The notes beneath the pieces were generated by a model, which was not told the origin of the DNA, searched no databases, and was given only the letters and a program-made list of their open reading frames with translations. This document shows, one piece after another, positions 8,236 through 18,197 of a DNA stretch of 64,000 bases. The translations under genes and the position numbers were made by a program. Position 1 is the stretch's first letter. Each line of letters opens with the position of its first letter. Origin of the DNA: CAIVAT01 sp037141055 (GTDB taxonomy: Bacteria; Bacteroidota; Bacteroidia; Bacteroidales; FEN-979). The stretch is taken from NCBI GenBank assembly GCA_037141055.1, contig JBAXDH010000004.1:9716-73715 (forward strand), written 5' to 3'.

Positions 8236-9423
8236 TTATCCTCGTTTTGCGCGTTCCCAGTTTACGGATTGCGATCCCTTTATAAATCTTATCAACCCAA
8301 GGAATACCGAAAGATTCATGATGAAAAAGTAATACGGAACAAACAACAATTTCAGCCTGATGGACCGGTTCTCGAGATACCATCCGAGCAGGGCCGCGAG
8401 GTAGAACAAAATTTGCAGCCAGAAAAGAATGCTGAAAAAACTGCAGCCGAAAATTCCCTCCCCCAGGGCCAGGATGAAGCCGGAAATCAGCATAAGCAGC
8501 AGTGAAAGGGGAGCCAGTGTCCACCGAAGCACCCGGTGCGAAATATACTGAAACGAAAGCGTCCCGTATTTGAAAATATTCAACAGGGAACTTAACCGGA
8601 GCACCGACTGAATCCCGCCGGCCGATATCCGGATTTTCCGTTTGAGTTCCTCCTTTACATTCGCCGAAGCCGTTTCAATCGCATAGGCTTCAGGATCATA
8701 TTGAATGGTGTATCCTTTTTGAGCCACCCGCAGTGAAATGATGAAATCATCAAGCAGGGTATCGCGCTCAACCTCCTGGTATAATTCGGTACGGATCGCA
8801 AAGAGTTCACCCGCAGCTCCAACAACCGAATAAAGTTCCGCATCCCATTTTTTCAGGGCTGATTCGTATTTCCAGTACAACCCCTCGCCTGCGCCTGCTG
8901 CCGAGTCCTTTTCCTTGCTGTAGATTCGCTTTTCCCCTGACACACAACCAACTTTCGGATTACTGAATAAATTGACGATCCTCCGCACCGACTCCCGGCC
9001 AAGCATGGTGTTAGCATCGCAGAAGACCACGATGGGCGTTTTCACAAATTGCATCCCCCTGTTCATGGCGCCGATTTTGCCGCTGCGTTGTTGTAAATGG
9101 TGAACCACAATTCCCGGATATTTTTGTAATTCTTCGGGTGTGCCATCATCCGAGCCATCAGTTATCCAAACCATTTGAAGTTTTCCGGGGGGGTAGTCCA
9201 ATTCCCGGGAGTTCTTGATTTTTTCGGCAATAAAATCTTTCTCATTGTAAGCCGCAATGAACAAGGTTACATCGGGTTCGTAAGCGGGGTCAGGTCTGTT
9301 TTCTTTTTTTATTCCAAGCAACTGTCTGAGCCTGATGATAAAAAACAACAAAATGCCGTAGCCGATATACGTATAAAACACTATGAAAAGCAGTATCCAG
9401 AAAGTTAATTTAAGGATGTCCAT
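8236..9423 (-). CDS. Membrane glycosyltransferase, family 2
   Basis: Inverting GT-A transferase of the processive or membrane type, 395 residues. One helix at the N-terminus, then the catalytic domain: 'DVTLFIAAYNEKDFI', 'WITDGSDDGT', 'VVFCDANTM' as the DxD-like metal site, and 'LLDDFIISLRVAQKGY' around the acceptor Asp. Three to four C-terminal helices follow from about 290. A full QxxRW motif is not obvious ('KRKIRIS' is in its place), so processivity is doubtful. It is the last leftward gene of the polysaccharide locus and has its own upstream gap, being divergent from the GT8 gene. Confidence 0.87.
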   Translation of the reverse strand: MDILKLTFWILLFIVFYTYIGYGILLFFIIRLRQLLGIKKENRPDPAYEPDVTLFIAAYNEKDFIAEKIKNSRELDYPPGKLQMVWITDGSDDGTPEELQKYPGIVVHHLQQRSGKIGAMNRGMQFVKTPIVVFCDANTMLGRESVRRIVNLFSNPKVGCVSGEKRIYSKEKDSAAGAGEGLYWKYESALKKWDAELYSVVGAAGELFAIRTELYQEVERDTLLDDFIISLRVAQKGYTIQYDPEAYAIETASANVKEELKRKIRISAGGIQSVLRLSSLLNIFKYGTLSFQYISHRVLRWTLAPLSLLLMLISGFILALGEGIFGCSFFSILFWLQILFYLAALLGWYLENRSIRLKLLFVPYYFFIMNLSVFLGLIRFIKGSQSVNWERAKRG

Positions 9424-9606
9424 ACTATTGAATTAAATGGTGAAAATACACAATATTTTCTGAACTTTGTTTTGAACGCATCTATTCAGTTATTTTTGTT
9501 CATGTCCGTATTGCTTTATAATGGCCACCGAATTATTTCCCCCGGGGTATTAATTATTCAAATAAACTGATTAAATTGCAGGTATATTGAATTAAAATCA
9601 ATTCCA
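9424..9606. other. AT-rich gap between two divergent glycosyltransferase genes
   Basis: About 180 bases that must hold both divergent promoters. On the minus strand a TATTTTCA stretch near 9444-9452 and on the plus strand TATATTGA near 9584 are weak -7-like sequences. No gene, repeat or convincing full promoter is seen. Confidence 0.3.
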
Positions 9607-10500
9607 ATGGAAAAGGGATCTACGATCGGAATTATTGCAGCATGCGACAATCACTATGTTGTTCTTCTGGCAGCACTTCTGAAATCTGTCGAGTATTACC
9701 ATAAAACAGCCGAACATGTTGAAGTGTTTATCGTCGACGATGGCATTTCAGCCCGTAACCGGAAAAAACTGGCTTCTTCCCTTGATACCGGGAAAATTCA
9801 ACTGACCTGGATTCCAATTGATGAGGCTATCCCCGACGATATGAACATCCCGTTCGATCGGAGTTCCTACCCGAAAAATATTCATACCCGTATATTTATT
9901 CCCCATTTTATCCCTGAACGATTTGAAAAGATCATTTATCTGGATGTGGACATGATCCTGATGAGAGATATCTCCGATTTGTGGAACATTGACCTTGGGG
10001 AACACATGCTTGCTGCCGTGATGGATCCCCGGTTGAAAGTTTTCAGCAATTCATGGGGCGGGATTTTAAATTACAAAGAACTTGGGTTTGCACCCGATAC
10101 CAAATACTTTAATACCGGGATGCTTGTCATTAATAATAAAAAGTGGAGGGAAGAGGGCATCGCTGAAAAGGTAGTCAAATGTATTTCTGATAATGAGAAA
10201 TTTGCCAATTATCCTGATCAATATGGATTGAATATCGTAATGGCCAACCGCTGGATTGAGTTGGATCCGCGCTGGAACTCATTTGCAGATGCCGAATGCG
10301 AAAACCCGTTTATTATTCATTTTATCGGGCGAAAACCAATATATCAGACCTATGACAACCGCGAAGAATTCCGGAAAATATTTTACGAACATCTGAACAG
10401 AACACGGTGGATTAATTTTAAACCGATCGGGGAATCAAAAAGATACATAAAAAAAATAACCAATATTCTTAAAAAAATACCCGAATTTCTTCACCGGTAA
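9607..10500 (+). CDS. Glycosyltransferase family 8
   Basis: Retaining GT-A sugar transferase, 297 residues, of the LgtC/RfaJ kind, using a nucleotide sugar and Mn2+. Motifs: 'IIYLDVDMILM' (the DxD metal site) near residue 117, 'YFNTGMLVIN', and 'HFIGRKPI' late in the domain for the HxxGxxKP motif. It is the only gene of the polysaccharide region on the plus strand, convergent (7-base gap) with the GT2 gene to the right, which suggests separate regulation or later insertion. Acceptor and sugar cannot be read from sequence. Confidence 0.9.
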   Translation: MEKGSTIGIIAACDNHYVVLLAALLKSVEYYHKTAEHVEVFIVDDGISARNRKKLASSLDTGKIQLTWIPIDEAIPDDMNIPFDRSSYPKNIHTRIFIPHFIPERFEKIIYLDVDMILMRDISDLWNIDLGEHMLAAVMDPRLKVFSNSWGGILNYKELGFAPDTKYFNTGMLVINNKKWREEGIAEKVVKCISDNEKFANYPDQYGLNIVMANRWIELDPRWNSFADAECENPFIIHFIGRKPIYQTYDNREEFRKIFYEHLNRTRWINFKPIGESKRYIKKITNILKKIPEFLHR

Positions 10501-10507
10501 GAAATCT

Positions 10508-11515
10508 CTAATCAAGCCCCAGGACACCTGATGACCTGCCAAGAATGTTGTTTTTATAAAGCTTCTGATAGATCAGGAATCCGATAAATGGATTTACAAA
10601 CGGCGCCAGTTTCAGAACCACTTTAAGACGTGTTGTAACAGAAGGATCTGCCCTGACAAACTCTTCAACAGCAGCATACCTGGAATTGATATCTGTTTTT
10701 ACTTCAGGCAAATTCTTTATGGCTTTCCGGTTAAGATAAATGAAAAGCAGAATCCACTGTGCATATTTTCTGGAAGCCAGGGAATGTAAACCGGTCAGCC
10801 CTTTTTCTTTAAAAAAACGGATCCGCTCCTCCATTGCATCGGTATAATGAAGTTTCTTCAGGTTGAAGCCGCTGCGAATGATGCTGTCGGGAGATTGGTA
10901 GTAGTAATAGTACTTTTTGTCAAATACAACTATCTTGCCTGATAAATAGAACAGTTTGTATGTGGTAAACTCATCTTCGTGAATTTTTGCTTTCGGGAAC
11001 CGGATTGAATCAAACAAATGTTTTCGGTACAGTTTATCCCAGGCAACAACATAATCGACATTGTATCGGGTGTAAATCAATTCTAACGCTTCCAGGTTAT
11101 TGATGACCTTTTCGTTGTCGGCACCAGGATCAATAAATGTATCCTCCGTCACAGCCCTGTAACTGCATTGGGCGATGTCGGCGTCATGTTTTTGTATTCG
11201 GTCATAAAGGTCCCGGAACATATCCGGGTGAATAAAATCATCGCTGTCAACAAAACCGATGTAATCTCCTGTGGCGATGTCAATCCCTGCATTCCTGGCA
11301 TCGGACAACCCTCCGTTGGATTGGTGAATCACCTTTACCCGATGATCAATGCTTGCATACTCGTCACTGATAAGTCCCGAATTATCCGGGGAACCATCGT
11401 CAACCAGGATGATCTCGAGGTTTTGGTAGGTTTGATTTATGATCGAATCAACACACCGGTTCAGGTATTTTTCAACCTTGTAGATTGGTACGATGACGCT
11501 AATCTTATTTTCCAT
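10508..11515 (-). CDS. Glycosyltransferase family 2
   Basis: Soluble or peripheral GT-A transferase, 335 residues. The first 110 residues are classic: 'ISVIVPIYKVEKYLNRCVDS', 'EIILVDDGSPDNSG', 'GGLSDARNAGID', 'YIGFVDSDDF' (DxD). The C-terminal half has no recognisable membrane helix but is rich in aromatic and basic residues, fitting peripheral membrane binding. It follows the flippase gene by 12 bases, in the same transcription unit. Adds one sugar to the undecaprenyl-linked repeat unit, by inference from context. Confidence 0.9.
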   Translation of the reverse strand: MENKISVIVPIYKVEKYLNRCVDSIINQTYQNLEIILVDDGSPDNSGLISDEYASIDHRVKVIHQSNGGLSDARNAGIDIATGDYIGFVDSDDFIHPDMFRDLYDRIQKHDADIAQCSYRAVTEDTFIDPGADNEKVINNLEALELIYTRYNVDYVVAWDKLYRKHLFDSIRFPKAKIHEDEFTTYKLFYLSGKIVVFDKKYYYYYQSPDSIIRSGFNLKKLHYTDAMEERIRFFKEKGLTGLHSLASRKYAQWILLFIYLNRKAIKNLPEVKTDINSRYAAVEEFVRADPSVTTRLKVVLKLAPFVNPFIGFLIYQKLYKNNILGRSSGVLGLD

Positions 11516-11527
11516 GAATTTTAGTGT

Positions 11528-13057
11528 TTAAATCCTGAACTTTTTGAAAGCAGAGGTGATCAAATTCTGAAAAACGGCACGCTCACTCCTGTTCAGGGTA
11601 ATTAAAGTATTAATGATAAATGATAAAAATGCACATAAAATGAATGATATCAAAAAGGTTGTCCAGGATGCCGGGTTTATGGTCAGTTTAATCATGTAGG
11701 CGATGACGGCGACAGCCGCAAAAGCAATCACTCCTTTAAAAATGGAATAGTAAAAAGTAGTCCACTTCTCGTTCAGGATCCGCGCTGCATAGATAGGGGT
11801 GAAAGTTGTGTGCTTTATGATACCGGTTATCAGGCTTACCAGGGGTATGGCGATGATTCCAAGCCTGGTGTATTTTACAAGAATAAGCATCAGGGAGATA
11901 TTAATTACGCCGGTTATAAATAATGCCAATGCAGGGATTTTCAATTTGTTGGTAACGGTATACACATGAAAGACCGTTTCAATACTGGTGGTGACAATTA
12001 ATGGTGCAATAATGAGTATAATCATCTGATGCAACAGATGTGAATTTTGTCCCGGAACCCAGAGATTGAAGAATGTATCTCCAAACACCATTAAAAAACC
12101 AAATGGGATACTCAGCAGAATTTGCATGAATTTCATAGAACGGTTTAAGCTGGTTCTGAATTCGCTTTTCTTTGACTGTGCATAAAGAATCATCAGTTCG
12201 GGAACGAAAACACCAACAAGCACCGCGATAAAAGATTGAAAAAACATAGGCACTGTTTTGGCAATGGCAAACTCGCCTGAAGCCGCAGCCCCCAGGAACA
12301 AATTGGCAACTAAAAGATCCAGTCCCGACATCAGTACATTGCTGAGTTGATTCAATGAGTTCCAGACACCCGACGATATAAGTTCTTTGATAGCAGAGAA
12401 ACTGAAATATTTCCTATGGATGGCTAGTTCCGGCAGTAACATCCGTGTATACTTCATGTTCATCACAATGAGAAATATCGCCACAACCAGGTTGGCAAAA
12501 CCAATGTAGGTAATCGAAGGTTTGAAGAAATAAAACAAGACAACCAGCAGGACAGCACGAATGATATTGGATTCGGCATTTCGCATGGAAGAGAGCTCCA
12601 GTCGGTTCCGGGCGAATGTAGCCACACCATAAACAGATGCAAAAATACTGATCAGAGATGCTGCGAATATCAATCCGAAAAGTACCTGAACTTCAGCCAA
12701 AACTGCCGGGGGTATATTAAGAAGGTGGTTAACAAAAATGACGAAAAAGATGGAAGGAATAGTCAGCAACACAGCAATTACGGTGTTACCCATTAACACC
12801 GAATTGAAATAAACATTGGCGCCTTTGACATCGTTCTGTTGAATTTTGAAAGTAATATACCGGCTGGCCATTGAATTCAACGCGATTGTGATGATGTTGG
12901 CATAACCGATAATGCTGTTGGCCAAAGGAAAAAAGCTATATGCTTCCTTTCCTACCGTTCTGATAAGGTAAGGCGTAAGGAAGAAATTTATTCCCAACTG
13001 AATGGCAAAAGCGGTCACATTGGCTGCCAGGTTGATTGCAAGTTGCTTTTTCGCCAT
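11528..13057 (-). CDS. Wzx-type polysaccharide flippase (MATE/MVF superfamily)
   Basis: Integral membrane protein with about 12-14 predicted helices over 509 residues, beginning with an amphipathic N-terminus and 'TPYLIRTVGKEAYSFFPLAN', typical of the polysaccharide transport (PST) family. It is expected to move the lipid-linked repeat unit across the inner membrane. It sits between an acyltransferase and a GT2 gene in the leftward operon; together with the O-antigen ligase/polymerase and Wzz-like genes it defines a Wzx/Wzy-dependent pathway rather than an ABC-dependent one. Confidence 0.88.
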   Translation of the reverse strand: MAKKQLAINLAANVTAFAIQLGINFFLTPYLIRTVGKEAYSFFPLANSIIGYANIITIALNSMASRYITFKIQQNDVKGANVYFNSVLMGNTVIAVLLTIPSIFFVIFVNHLLNIPPAVLAEVQVLFGLIFAASLISIFASVYGVATFARNRLELSSMRNAESNIIRAVLLVVLFYFFKPSITYIGFANLVVAIFLIVMNMKYTRMLLPELAIHRKYFSFSAIKELISSGVWNSLNQLSNVLMSGLDLLVANLFLGAAASGEFAIAKTVPMFFQSFIAVLVGVFVPELMILYAQSKKSEFRTSLNRSMKFMQILLSIPFGFLMVFGDTFFNLWVPGQNSHLLHQMIILIIAPLIVTTSIETVFHVYTVTNKLKIPALALFITGVINISLMLILVKYTRLGIIAIPLVSLITGIIKHTTFTPIYAARILNEKWTTFYYSIFKGVIAFAAVAVIAYMIKLTINPASWTTFLISFILCAFLSFIINTLITLNRSERAVFQNLITSAFKKFRI

Positions 13058-13082
13058 CTTGGTTAGAGGGTGTATTTATCCA

Positions 13083-13703
13083 TTATTGGTTTACTTTTAC
13101 CCAGGTTGAGGTTAGTTCATCATACTTTTTGATAATCCTGGCCGGATTACCAACGGCAATTGAAAATGGGGGTATATCTTTTGTCACAACTGAACCGGCC
13201 CCGATCTGACAACGTTTGCCAATCCTGACGCCAGCCACAATAACTGAATTGGCTCCGATATGAGATTCGTCTCCTATGATGGTCTGCCTAAGATCAAGTG
13301 GCTGACCGCTCGAATTTTTACTGCCGTCACCATATCCGTGATTAAATCCGGAAATGAAAACATGCTGTCCCAGGCCCGAACCATTTCCCAAGGCAACAGG
13401 ACCGATGATGACAGAACCAATCCCGATGCGTACCTCGTTGCCTATCAGTACATCTCCTGCACCGTTATTGATGGTGCAAAAATCTTCAATGGTCGTATAT
13501 TCTCCCACATCAAAACGATGCCATGGAAAAACATCGATTCGCGAATGAGCCCTGATTAATGAACCTTTTCCTTTTTTATGAAAAAAACGATTGAGCAATA
13601 CCCGTACCCACCATCTTGGGCGTGGGTTTCGCCTGGGTGTCATTATCCAGAGAATGAATTCTTTTAACTGCGGATTCGATTTGATCCTTTCTTTTAGCTG
13701 CAT
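13083..13703 (-). CDS. Hexapeptide-repeat acyltransferase (left-handed beta-helix)
   Basis: 206 residues. From about residue 60 on it shows imperfect [LIV]-G-x4 hexapeptides: 'VLIGNEVRIGIGSVIIG', 'IIGDESHIGANSVIVAGV', 'IGKRCQIGAGSVV', ending in 'VGNPARIIKKYDE', the typical end of sugar O-acetyltransferases such as WcaF/NodL/CysE relatives. The loop 'FISGFNHGYGDG' carries the likely catalytic His. It probably acetylates a sugar of the polysaccharide. Eight bases separate it from the upstream GT2 gene. Confidence 0.88.
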   Translation of the reverse strand: MQLKERIKSNPQLKEFILWIMTPRRNPRPRWWVRVLLNRFFHKKGKGSLIRAHSRIDVFPWHRFDVGEYTTIEDFCTINNGAGDVLIGNEVRIGIGSVIIGPVALGNGSGLGQHVFISGFNHGYGDGSKNSSGQPLDLRQTIIGDESHIGANSVIVAGVRIGKRCQIGAGSVVTKDIPPFSIAVGNPARIIKKYDELTSTWVKVNQ

Positions 13704-13710
13704 AACTGAT

Positions 13711-14541
13711 TTATTTTTTCTTGAAAAAATAGAGCTTAAACCACTTCAGCTGCTTTGGAATCCTTGACAACATAGCCACCAGGAGCGATCCGCTCTGATC
13801 AACCGAGCGGGTAATTGTCCAGGCTCTTGCCTTTATCCCTGTTATGCGTTTAAGCTTGCCCAGGTTCGAAATTGCAAATGCCATCTTTCCGTCTTCCATC
13901 CGGGAGTCACTTTTTATGAAACCGATCTTTAAAGCTTCTTCACGCGGGAAACAAAAATTAACGCCCCCAACTGCCAGTTCCGGACGGTTAATGGTGCGTA
14001 AAGCGTGAACCATGTCCCGAAAGAATTCATAAAAGGCATACTTTAAACGCGATTCGCTTTTTTTGGTGATAAACGAATAAGTACCATACGTTGCAAATCC
14101 TTTACCTGATAGAATCGGATTTAACATGGCATCAATCCAGGCTGATGGATAAATAGTATCCGCATCACCGGTGATAATATATTTGCCGTGCGAATTTTCC
14201 ATCGCAGCCTGTCGTGCAAAACCATAACCCTGTTTTGATTCAAAAACGGGTGTAATTCCACATTTCCTGATAATCTCTGAGGTTTTGTCCTTTGAGTTAT
14301 TGTCAACAAAGATAAACTCAACCGGGTACAAGCTCCTGATGGCACTGAGTGATGATAAATTCCGAAGGATGTTCGATTCCTCGTTCCATGCAATGATATT
14401 TACCGAAATCAAAGGTTTATCATTTTGCTGGGCTGCAAAACCAGCCCTGATACGATCGAAAACTTCCAGTGGAATTTCTTCCATCTTCTGATATTCGAAA
14501 GTATGAATTTTGACGTTCGCAGGTACAAATGGCCGAAACAT
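13711..14541 (-). CDS. Glycosyltransferase family 2
   Basis: 276 residues with a GT-A fold: 'ISVNIIAWNEESNILRNLSS', 'EFIFVDNNSKDKT', 'KQGYGFARQAAMENSHGKY' and 'ITGDADTIYP' as DxD. The C-terminus is basic ('LKWFKLYFFKKK') and may sit at the membrane. The ~45 residues before the domain are unusual but carry no signal. Neighbours are the GT4 gene (36-base gap) and the acyltransferase gene (7-base gap). Confidence 0.87.
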   Translation of the reverse strand: MFRPFVPANVKIHTFEYQKMEEIPLEVFDRIRAGFAAQQNDKPLISVNIIAWNEESNILRNLSSLSAIRSLYPVEFIFVDNNSKDKTSEIIRKCGITPVFESKQGYGFARQAAMENSHGKYIITGDADTIYPSAWIDAMLNPILSGKGFATYGTYSFITKKSESRLKYAFYEFFRDMVHALRTINRPELAVGGVNFCFPREEALKIGFIKSDSRMEDGKMAFAISNLGKLKRITGIKARAWTITRSVDQSGSLLVAMLSRIPKQLKWFKLYFFKKK

Positions 14542-14577
14542 AGGAATTGTTTTAAACGTTTAGTCCTGATTCTGTTT

Positions 14578-15771
14578 TCATCTATTTTGGCTGATAAAGG
14601 CATAAACCGCTGAAGAGAATTGGTCGGCCCTTGATTTCCAGGAATTGGACTTTGCAAATCCAATCCTCATTTTTATTTTTTCTGAATTATCAGTTTCAAG
14701 TACCTCCGTTAACAAGTTCCTGAATTCTTCCTTGGAAGATGCAAAAGAAACATGTTCCATGAACTCCGGCAGATCAGCAAACCGGGTTATTACAACAGGT
14801 ACGCCTACTGCCAGGTATTCATTTATTTTCAGAGGATATACATTTTTATTTATTTCGTTACAGAGGTAAGGGATGATGCCTGCATCACAGTTTTTTAATC
14901 GTTCAGGCACCTCCATTGGTTTTATCGGGGGAAGGAACGTTACGTTTTTAAATTGCTCCAGTACGGTTTTCACTTTATCATTCCTGACATCCCCGATAAA
15001 TTCGAAGTCATAACCCGGTAAATTCCGAACAGAAAATTCAACTGTTTCAAGGTCAAAGCGTTGGTCAATACTCCCGATATAGCCGATTTTTCGCCGTTTT
15101 TCTCCCGGATGAACCTCATTTTTTGCTTCGCGGCTGAACATCTCAAAATCGACTCCGTTTTTCACAGTTACAACCTTTTGATTAAACTGCAACTTCTGGT
15201 TTTTTAAAAAATCAGAAGTAACAATGACACCACCGGCTGTTTCAGCGAATTTCCGGTCGGCATGCCATGCGTGGATTCCGCGTTTGCCGGTGGAGAAACC
15301 GTCGTAACAATAATAAACAGTGATTTTTTCCTTGAGTTTTCCTGATAATTCTTCTCCGAAAATCGGGTTATAGGCATTGATAACGATGGGATTTGAGAAT
15401 CCTAACTTACGGATTGCTCTCATTAAGGACCATTTGTATAAAAGGGAATCTATCTTTAAGATGAACTGATACAACCGCTCATTTTTAATTATATTCAACG
15501 GGATCATCGGTGGAAGAACCCAGTTGTATACAACGGCTCCTTCTGCAGTCTTTTTGACAATCGCCTTCCTTTTCAGCCCAAGTATCCGCCAAACGGGGGC
15601 TTGTTGCTTTCCCAGCAAAGAAGTGAAAACATCCTTTATCGTGAAAGGATATTCCACATAGAGAACCCTGTTTTTTAAAGCCAGGAGTGACATAAGTTGC
15701 ACAACTGATTTCGTATAGGGGCCTTCCCAGGTTGAATAAGAAACACAAATAATATTTTCTTTTTCAAGCAT
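14578..15771 (-). CDS. Glycosyltransferase, GT-B fold (GT4-like)
   Basis: 397 residues from the ATG at 15771, which is preferred because the upstream gene stops at 15777; a longer frame would overlap it. N-terminal domain: 'IICVSYSTWEGPYTKSVVQL'. C-terminal donor domain: 'KIGYIGSIDQRFDLETVE', 'IIPYLCNEINKNVYPLKINE' and 'YLAVGVPVVITRFADLPEF', the place of the GT4 E-x7-E region. It resembles the 'glycosyltransferase family 1/4, teichuronic TuaH-like' group. Part of the leftward polysaccharide operon. Confidence 0.83.
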   Translation of the reverse strand: MLEKENIICVSYSTWEGPYTKSVVQLMSLLALKNRVLYVEYPFTIKDVFTSLLGKQQAPVWRILGLKRKAIVKKTAEGAVVYNWVLPPMIPLNIIKNERLYQFILKIDSLLYKWSLMRAIRKLGFSNPIVINAYNPIFGEELSGKLKEKITVYYCYDGFSTGKRGIHAWHADRKFAETAGGVIVTSDFLKNQKLQFNQKVVTVKNGVDFEMFSREAKNEVHPGEKRRKIGYIGSIDQRFDLETVEFSVRNLPGYDFEFIGDVRNDKVKTVLEQFKNVTFLPPIKPMEVPERLKNCDAGIIPYLCNEINKNVYPLKINEYLAVGVPVVITRFADLPEFMEHVSFASSKEEFRNLLTEVLETDNSEKIKMRIGFAKSNSWKSRADQFSSAVYAFISQNR

Positions 15772-15776
15772 AAGGC

Positions 15777-16916
15777 TTATTTTGGTGATAATGAGTTGTA
15801 GAGGTTTAAAACCTGGCGGGCCATATTCTCCCACGAAAAAAAGGAGGAGCGTTTCAATCCCTTACGGCTATAATCCTCGTACATTTCCCTGCTAGTAAGT
15901 AACTGCCTGATTGCGTCGGTTATTTGTTGCGGTTGAAACGGGTCAATCACAAAAGCCGCATCTCCGGCTATTTCAGGCATGGAGGAGGTGTTGGAAGTTA
16001 TGACCGGTATGCCGCAGGCCATTCCCTCCAGGATGGGGATCCCAAAACTCTCCCGCAGGGATGGATATAAAAATAACTTACTTAAATTGATGATCCCGGG
16101 CAGATCTGTATTTACAATATACCCGGTGAGGTGTATGTGATCCCTGATTTCCGGGCAACCAAGATCTTTCACCAATGAGGAAAGTGCATCCTCAGGATAA
16201 TCAGGCATAACTAATTTAAAATCTTCACCTGACGAGGTTCTGAACCTCGCAAACGACTGAATCACCCCGCCGGTATTTTTCTTGGGATCAGTATTCCCCA
16301 GGAAAAAGAAGAACCGGTCAGGCAGCATGTATTTTTCTTTTATCCTGTTCAACTCCGAGGGATCACTGATGGGCCTGAAATGTTGACTCACCCCGTTATA
16401 GACCGTCTTCAACCGGTCAGTTTCCAACCCGAAAAACCGGCATATCCTGTCACGTTCAAAATCAGAAACGGTGATGACCATCCTGCTTTTTCTTACCACC
16501 GGCGGCACGACCCAGCGCCGGTAAACATTTCCCAGTTTCTGGTACCAGCTTCCTGCCTTTCCGAAAAGCATCAGCTTTTCAAGGTAAATAATATCATGAA
16601 GCGTTATCATGAGTGGTACCGTGGAAAAGACCGGAGCTGTATTGCTGGTGCAGTGCAGCAGGTCGCAGTGGTGTTTTTTTGCGGCCCGGGGGAGCAGAAC
16701 CTGTTCCCAGAAAGGGTAAAAGCCTCCTTTGAGCTTTACAATATGGAAATTGTCGGTTTCATGGATGACGTTGCAGTCGGTGTCAGGTTTTACAAAGATG
16801 AAATATTCATTTTCTGTATCTATTCTTTGCAGGTTTCTTATCAATTCCAGTGCCACCATGTCCATCCCATGTTTTTTAGGACGGAAAATCCGTTGTGCTT
16901 CAATACCGATTCTCAT
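15777..16916 (-). CDS. Glycosyltransferase family 4
   Basis: 379 residues with the two-domain GT-B fold of retaining transferases. Start 'MRIGIEAQRIFRPKKHGMDM' resembles mannosyltransferase-type GT4 proteins; later 'TVYNGVSQHFRP', 'FFFLGNTDPKKN', 'YPSLRESFGIPILEGMACG' with the donor-binding E-x7-E, and 'PVITSNTSSMPEIAGDAA'. This suggests addition of a mannose-like sugar, but the sugar is not proven. It is followed after 5 bases by the second GT-B gene. Confidence 0.92.
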   Translation of the reverse strand: MRIGIEAQRIFRPKKHGMDMVALELIRNLQRIDTENEYFIFVKPDTDCNVIHETDNFHIVKLKGGFYPFWEQVLLPRAAKKHHCDLLHCTSNTAPVFSTVPLMITLHDIIYLEKLMLFGKAGSWYQKLGNVYRRWVVPPVVRKSRMVITVSDFERDRICRFFGLETDRLKTVYNGVSQHFRPISDPSELNRIKEKYMLPDRFFFFLGNTDPKKNTGGVIQSFARFRTSSGEDFKLVMPDYPEDALSSLVKDLGCPEIRDHIHLTGYIVNTDLPGIINLSKLFLYPSLRESFGIPILEGMACGIPVITSNTSSMPEIAGDAAFVIDPFQPQQITDAIRQLLTSREMYEDYSRKGLKRSSFFSWENMARQVLNLYNSLSPK

Positions 16917-16978
16917 GGAAATAAGTTCTTTACCCGGTTTATGTATGATGAAATATAGCCAAAAGATGACATGGTTTG

Positions 16979-18184
16979 CTATTTATTAGTTGTTCCGTGT
17001 GTTGTATGAATGAAGTTTTTATCAGCTCCCTTGAGTTTAAAAAGCAGGCTGAACATAGTAATGAAAGCACCTGGAAGTTCCTTTAATGCCAGTAAAGTGT
17101 TCATATTGTAGTATTTTCGTGGAACCGATATGAGGAGGGCAACAATGGTGAGGGACCAAAGAATCATCCATGCCGACAACGGAATGGACAGCCACGTGTC
17201 CAGTGGAGGAATTACCAGGCGTAAGGCATCGATCAGTAAAAGTGCCGTTATACTTCCTAAATGAATGACCCTGGGGGGCAGGATCATCTGGATCAGTTTG
17301 TCAAAAAGATCGATGTTCCCTTTGAAAACCAGTTGTTTTAACCCGATGCCAAAATAATTCGTAAAAGATACCAGCTGGGCTGACAGCCAGCGTTTGCGCT
17401 GCTTGGCAAAGATCTCAACTTCCTGCACTTTTTCGTCAAAAACCAGGGCATGATGAAGGTACTCTATTTTAATGCCATTCATGAAAAGCTTGACCTCCAG
17501 TTCTTTGTCTTCGCCGTGAGCTGTGACCTCCAGCATGATCTCTTTATAAAGACCATATTTTAATGCCATTCCTGAGCCAATTAACGCGGATGAAAGGCCT
17601 AAAACACGATGCCCTTTTCTGAATATATGGTTGTTGATTTCTTCACTTATAGCATCCAGAATGGCAAAACGGGTATTGATATTTTTAGCCACCCTGTGCC
17701 CCTGGACAACCTGATGACCCTGTTCAAATGCCTCGTTGATCCGTTCGAGGAAATCGGGTGCCATAAAATTATCTGCATCAAGAACCACCGCGATCTCATA
17801 ACCAGGGCTTATCAGGGACATTGCATTGTTGAGGGCTTTGGCCTTGGAACTTTTTTCAAACGATACCTCTATGACCTGTACATTCATGCTCCTGAGGTCC
17901 TTAATAGTCTCCGGCCGGAAAGAATCCGCGATGATGAAGACGTCAAACAGGTTGGCAGGATACGTTTGTTTCAGTGATTCCCGTGCAGTTTCAACAATAA
18001 CATTATCTTCCTTATATCCGGGAATCAACACGGCAATTCTTCGGCGTACAGTTACCGTTAACAACTTTGGCCGGTACCTGAAGCCTCCCGCCAACCCGAA
18101 AATGAACAGGTAGCATGTAGTAAACCCCAAATAAATGAATATCAAATATTCTATAGCCTGAAAAATGTAATTTAGAAATAACAT
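16979..18184 (-). CDS. Membrane glycosyltransferase family 2 with QxxRW motif
   Basis: 401 residues, N-terminal helix (about 7-30), catalytic GT-A domain and three C-terminal helices. Motifs in order: 'IAVLIPGYKEDNVI', 'VVLDADNFM', 'HGEDKELEVKLFMNG' (ED acid/base) and 'KQRKRWLSAQ' (QxxRW). This is the cellulose/hyaluronan-synthase-like arrangement, so it could be processive, or could add one sugar to a lipid carrier. A 62-base gap separates it from the GT4 gene downstream. Confidence 0.88.
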   Translation of the reverse strand: MLFLNYIFQAIEYLIFIYLGFTTCYLFIFGLAGGFRYRPKLLTVTVRRRIAVLIPGYKEDNVIVETARESLKQTYPANLFDVFIIADSFRPETIKDLRSMNVQVIEVSFEKSSKAKALNNAMSLISPGYEIAVVLDADNFMAPDFLERINEAFEQGHQVVQGHRVAKNINTRFAILDAISEEINNHIFRKGHRVLGLSSALIGSGMALKYGLYKEIMLEVTAHGEDKELEVKLFMNGIKIEYLHHALVFDEKVQEVEIFAKQRKRWLSAQLVSFTNYFGIGLKQLVFKGNIDLFDKLIQMILPPRVIHLGSITALLLIDALRLVIPPLDTWLSIPLSAWMILWSLTIVALLISVPRKYYNMNTLLALKELPGAFITMFSLLFKLKGADKNFIHTTHGTTNK

Positions 18185-18197
18185 ATTTGTGCAATTG

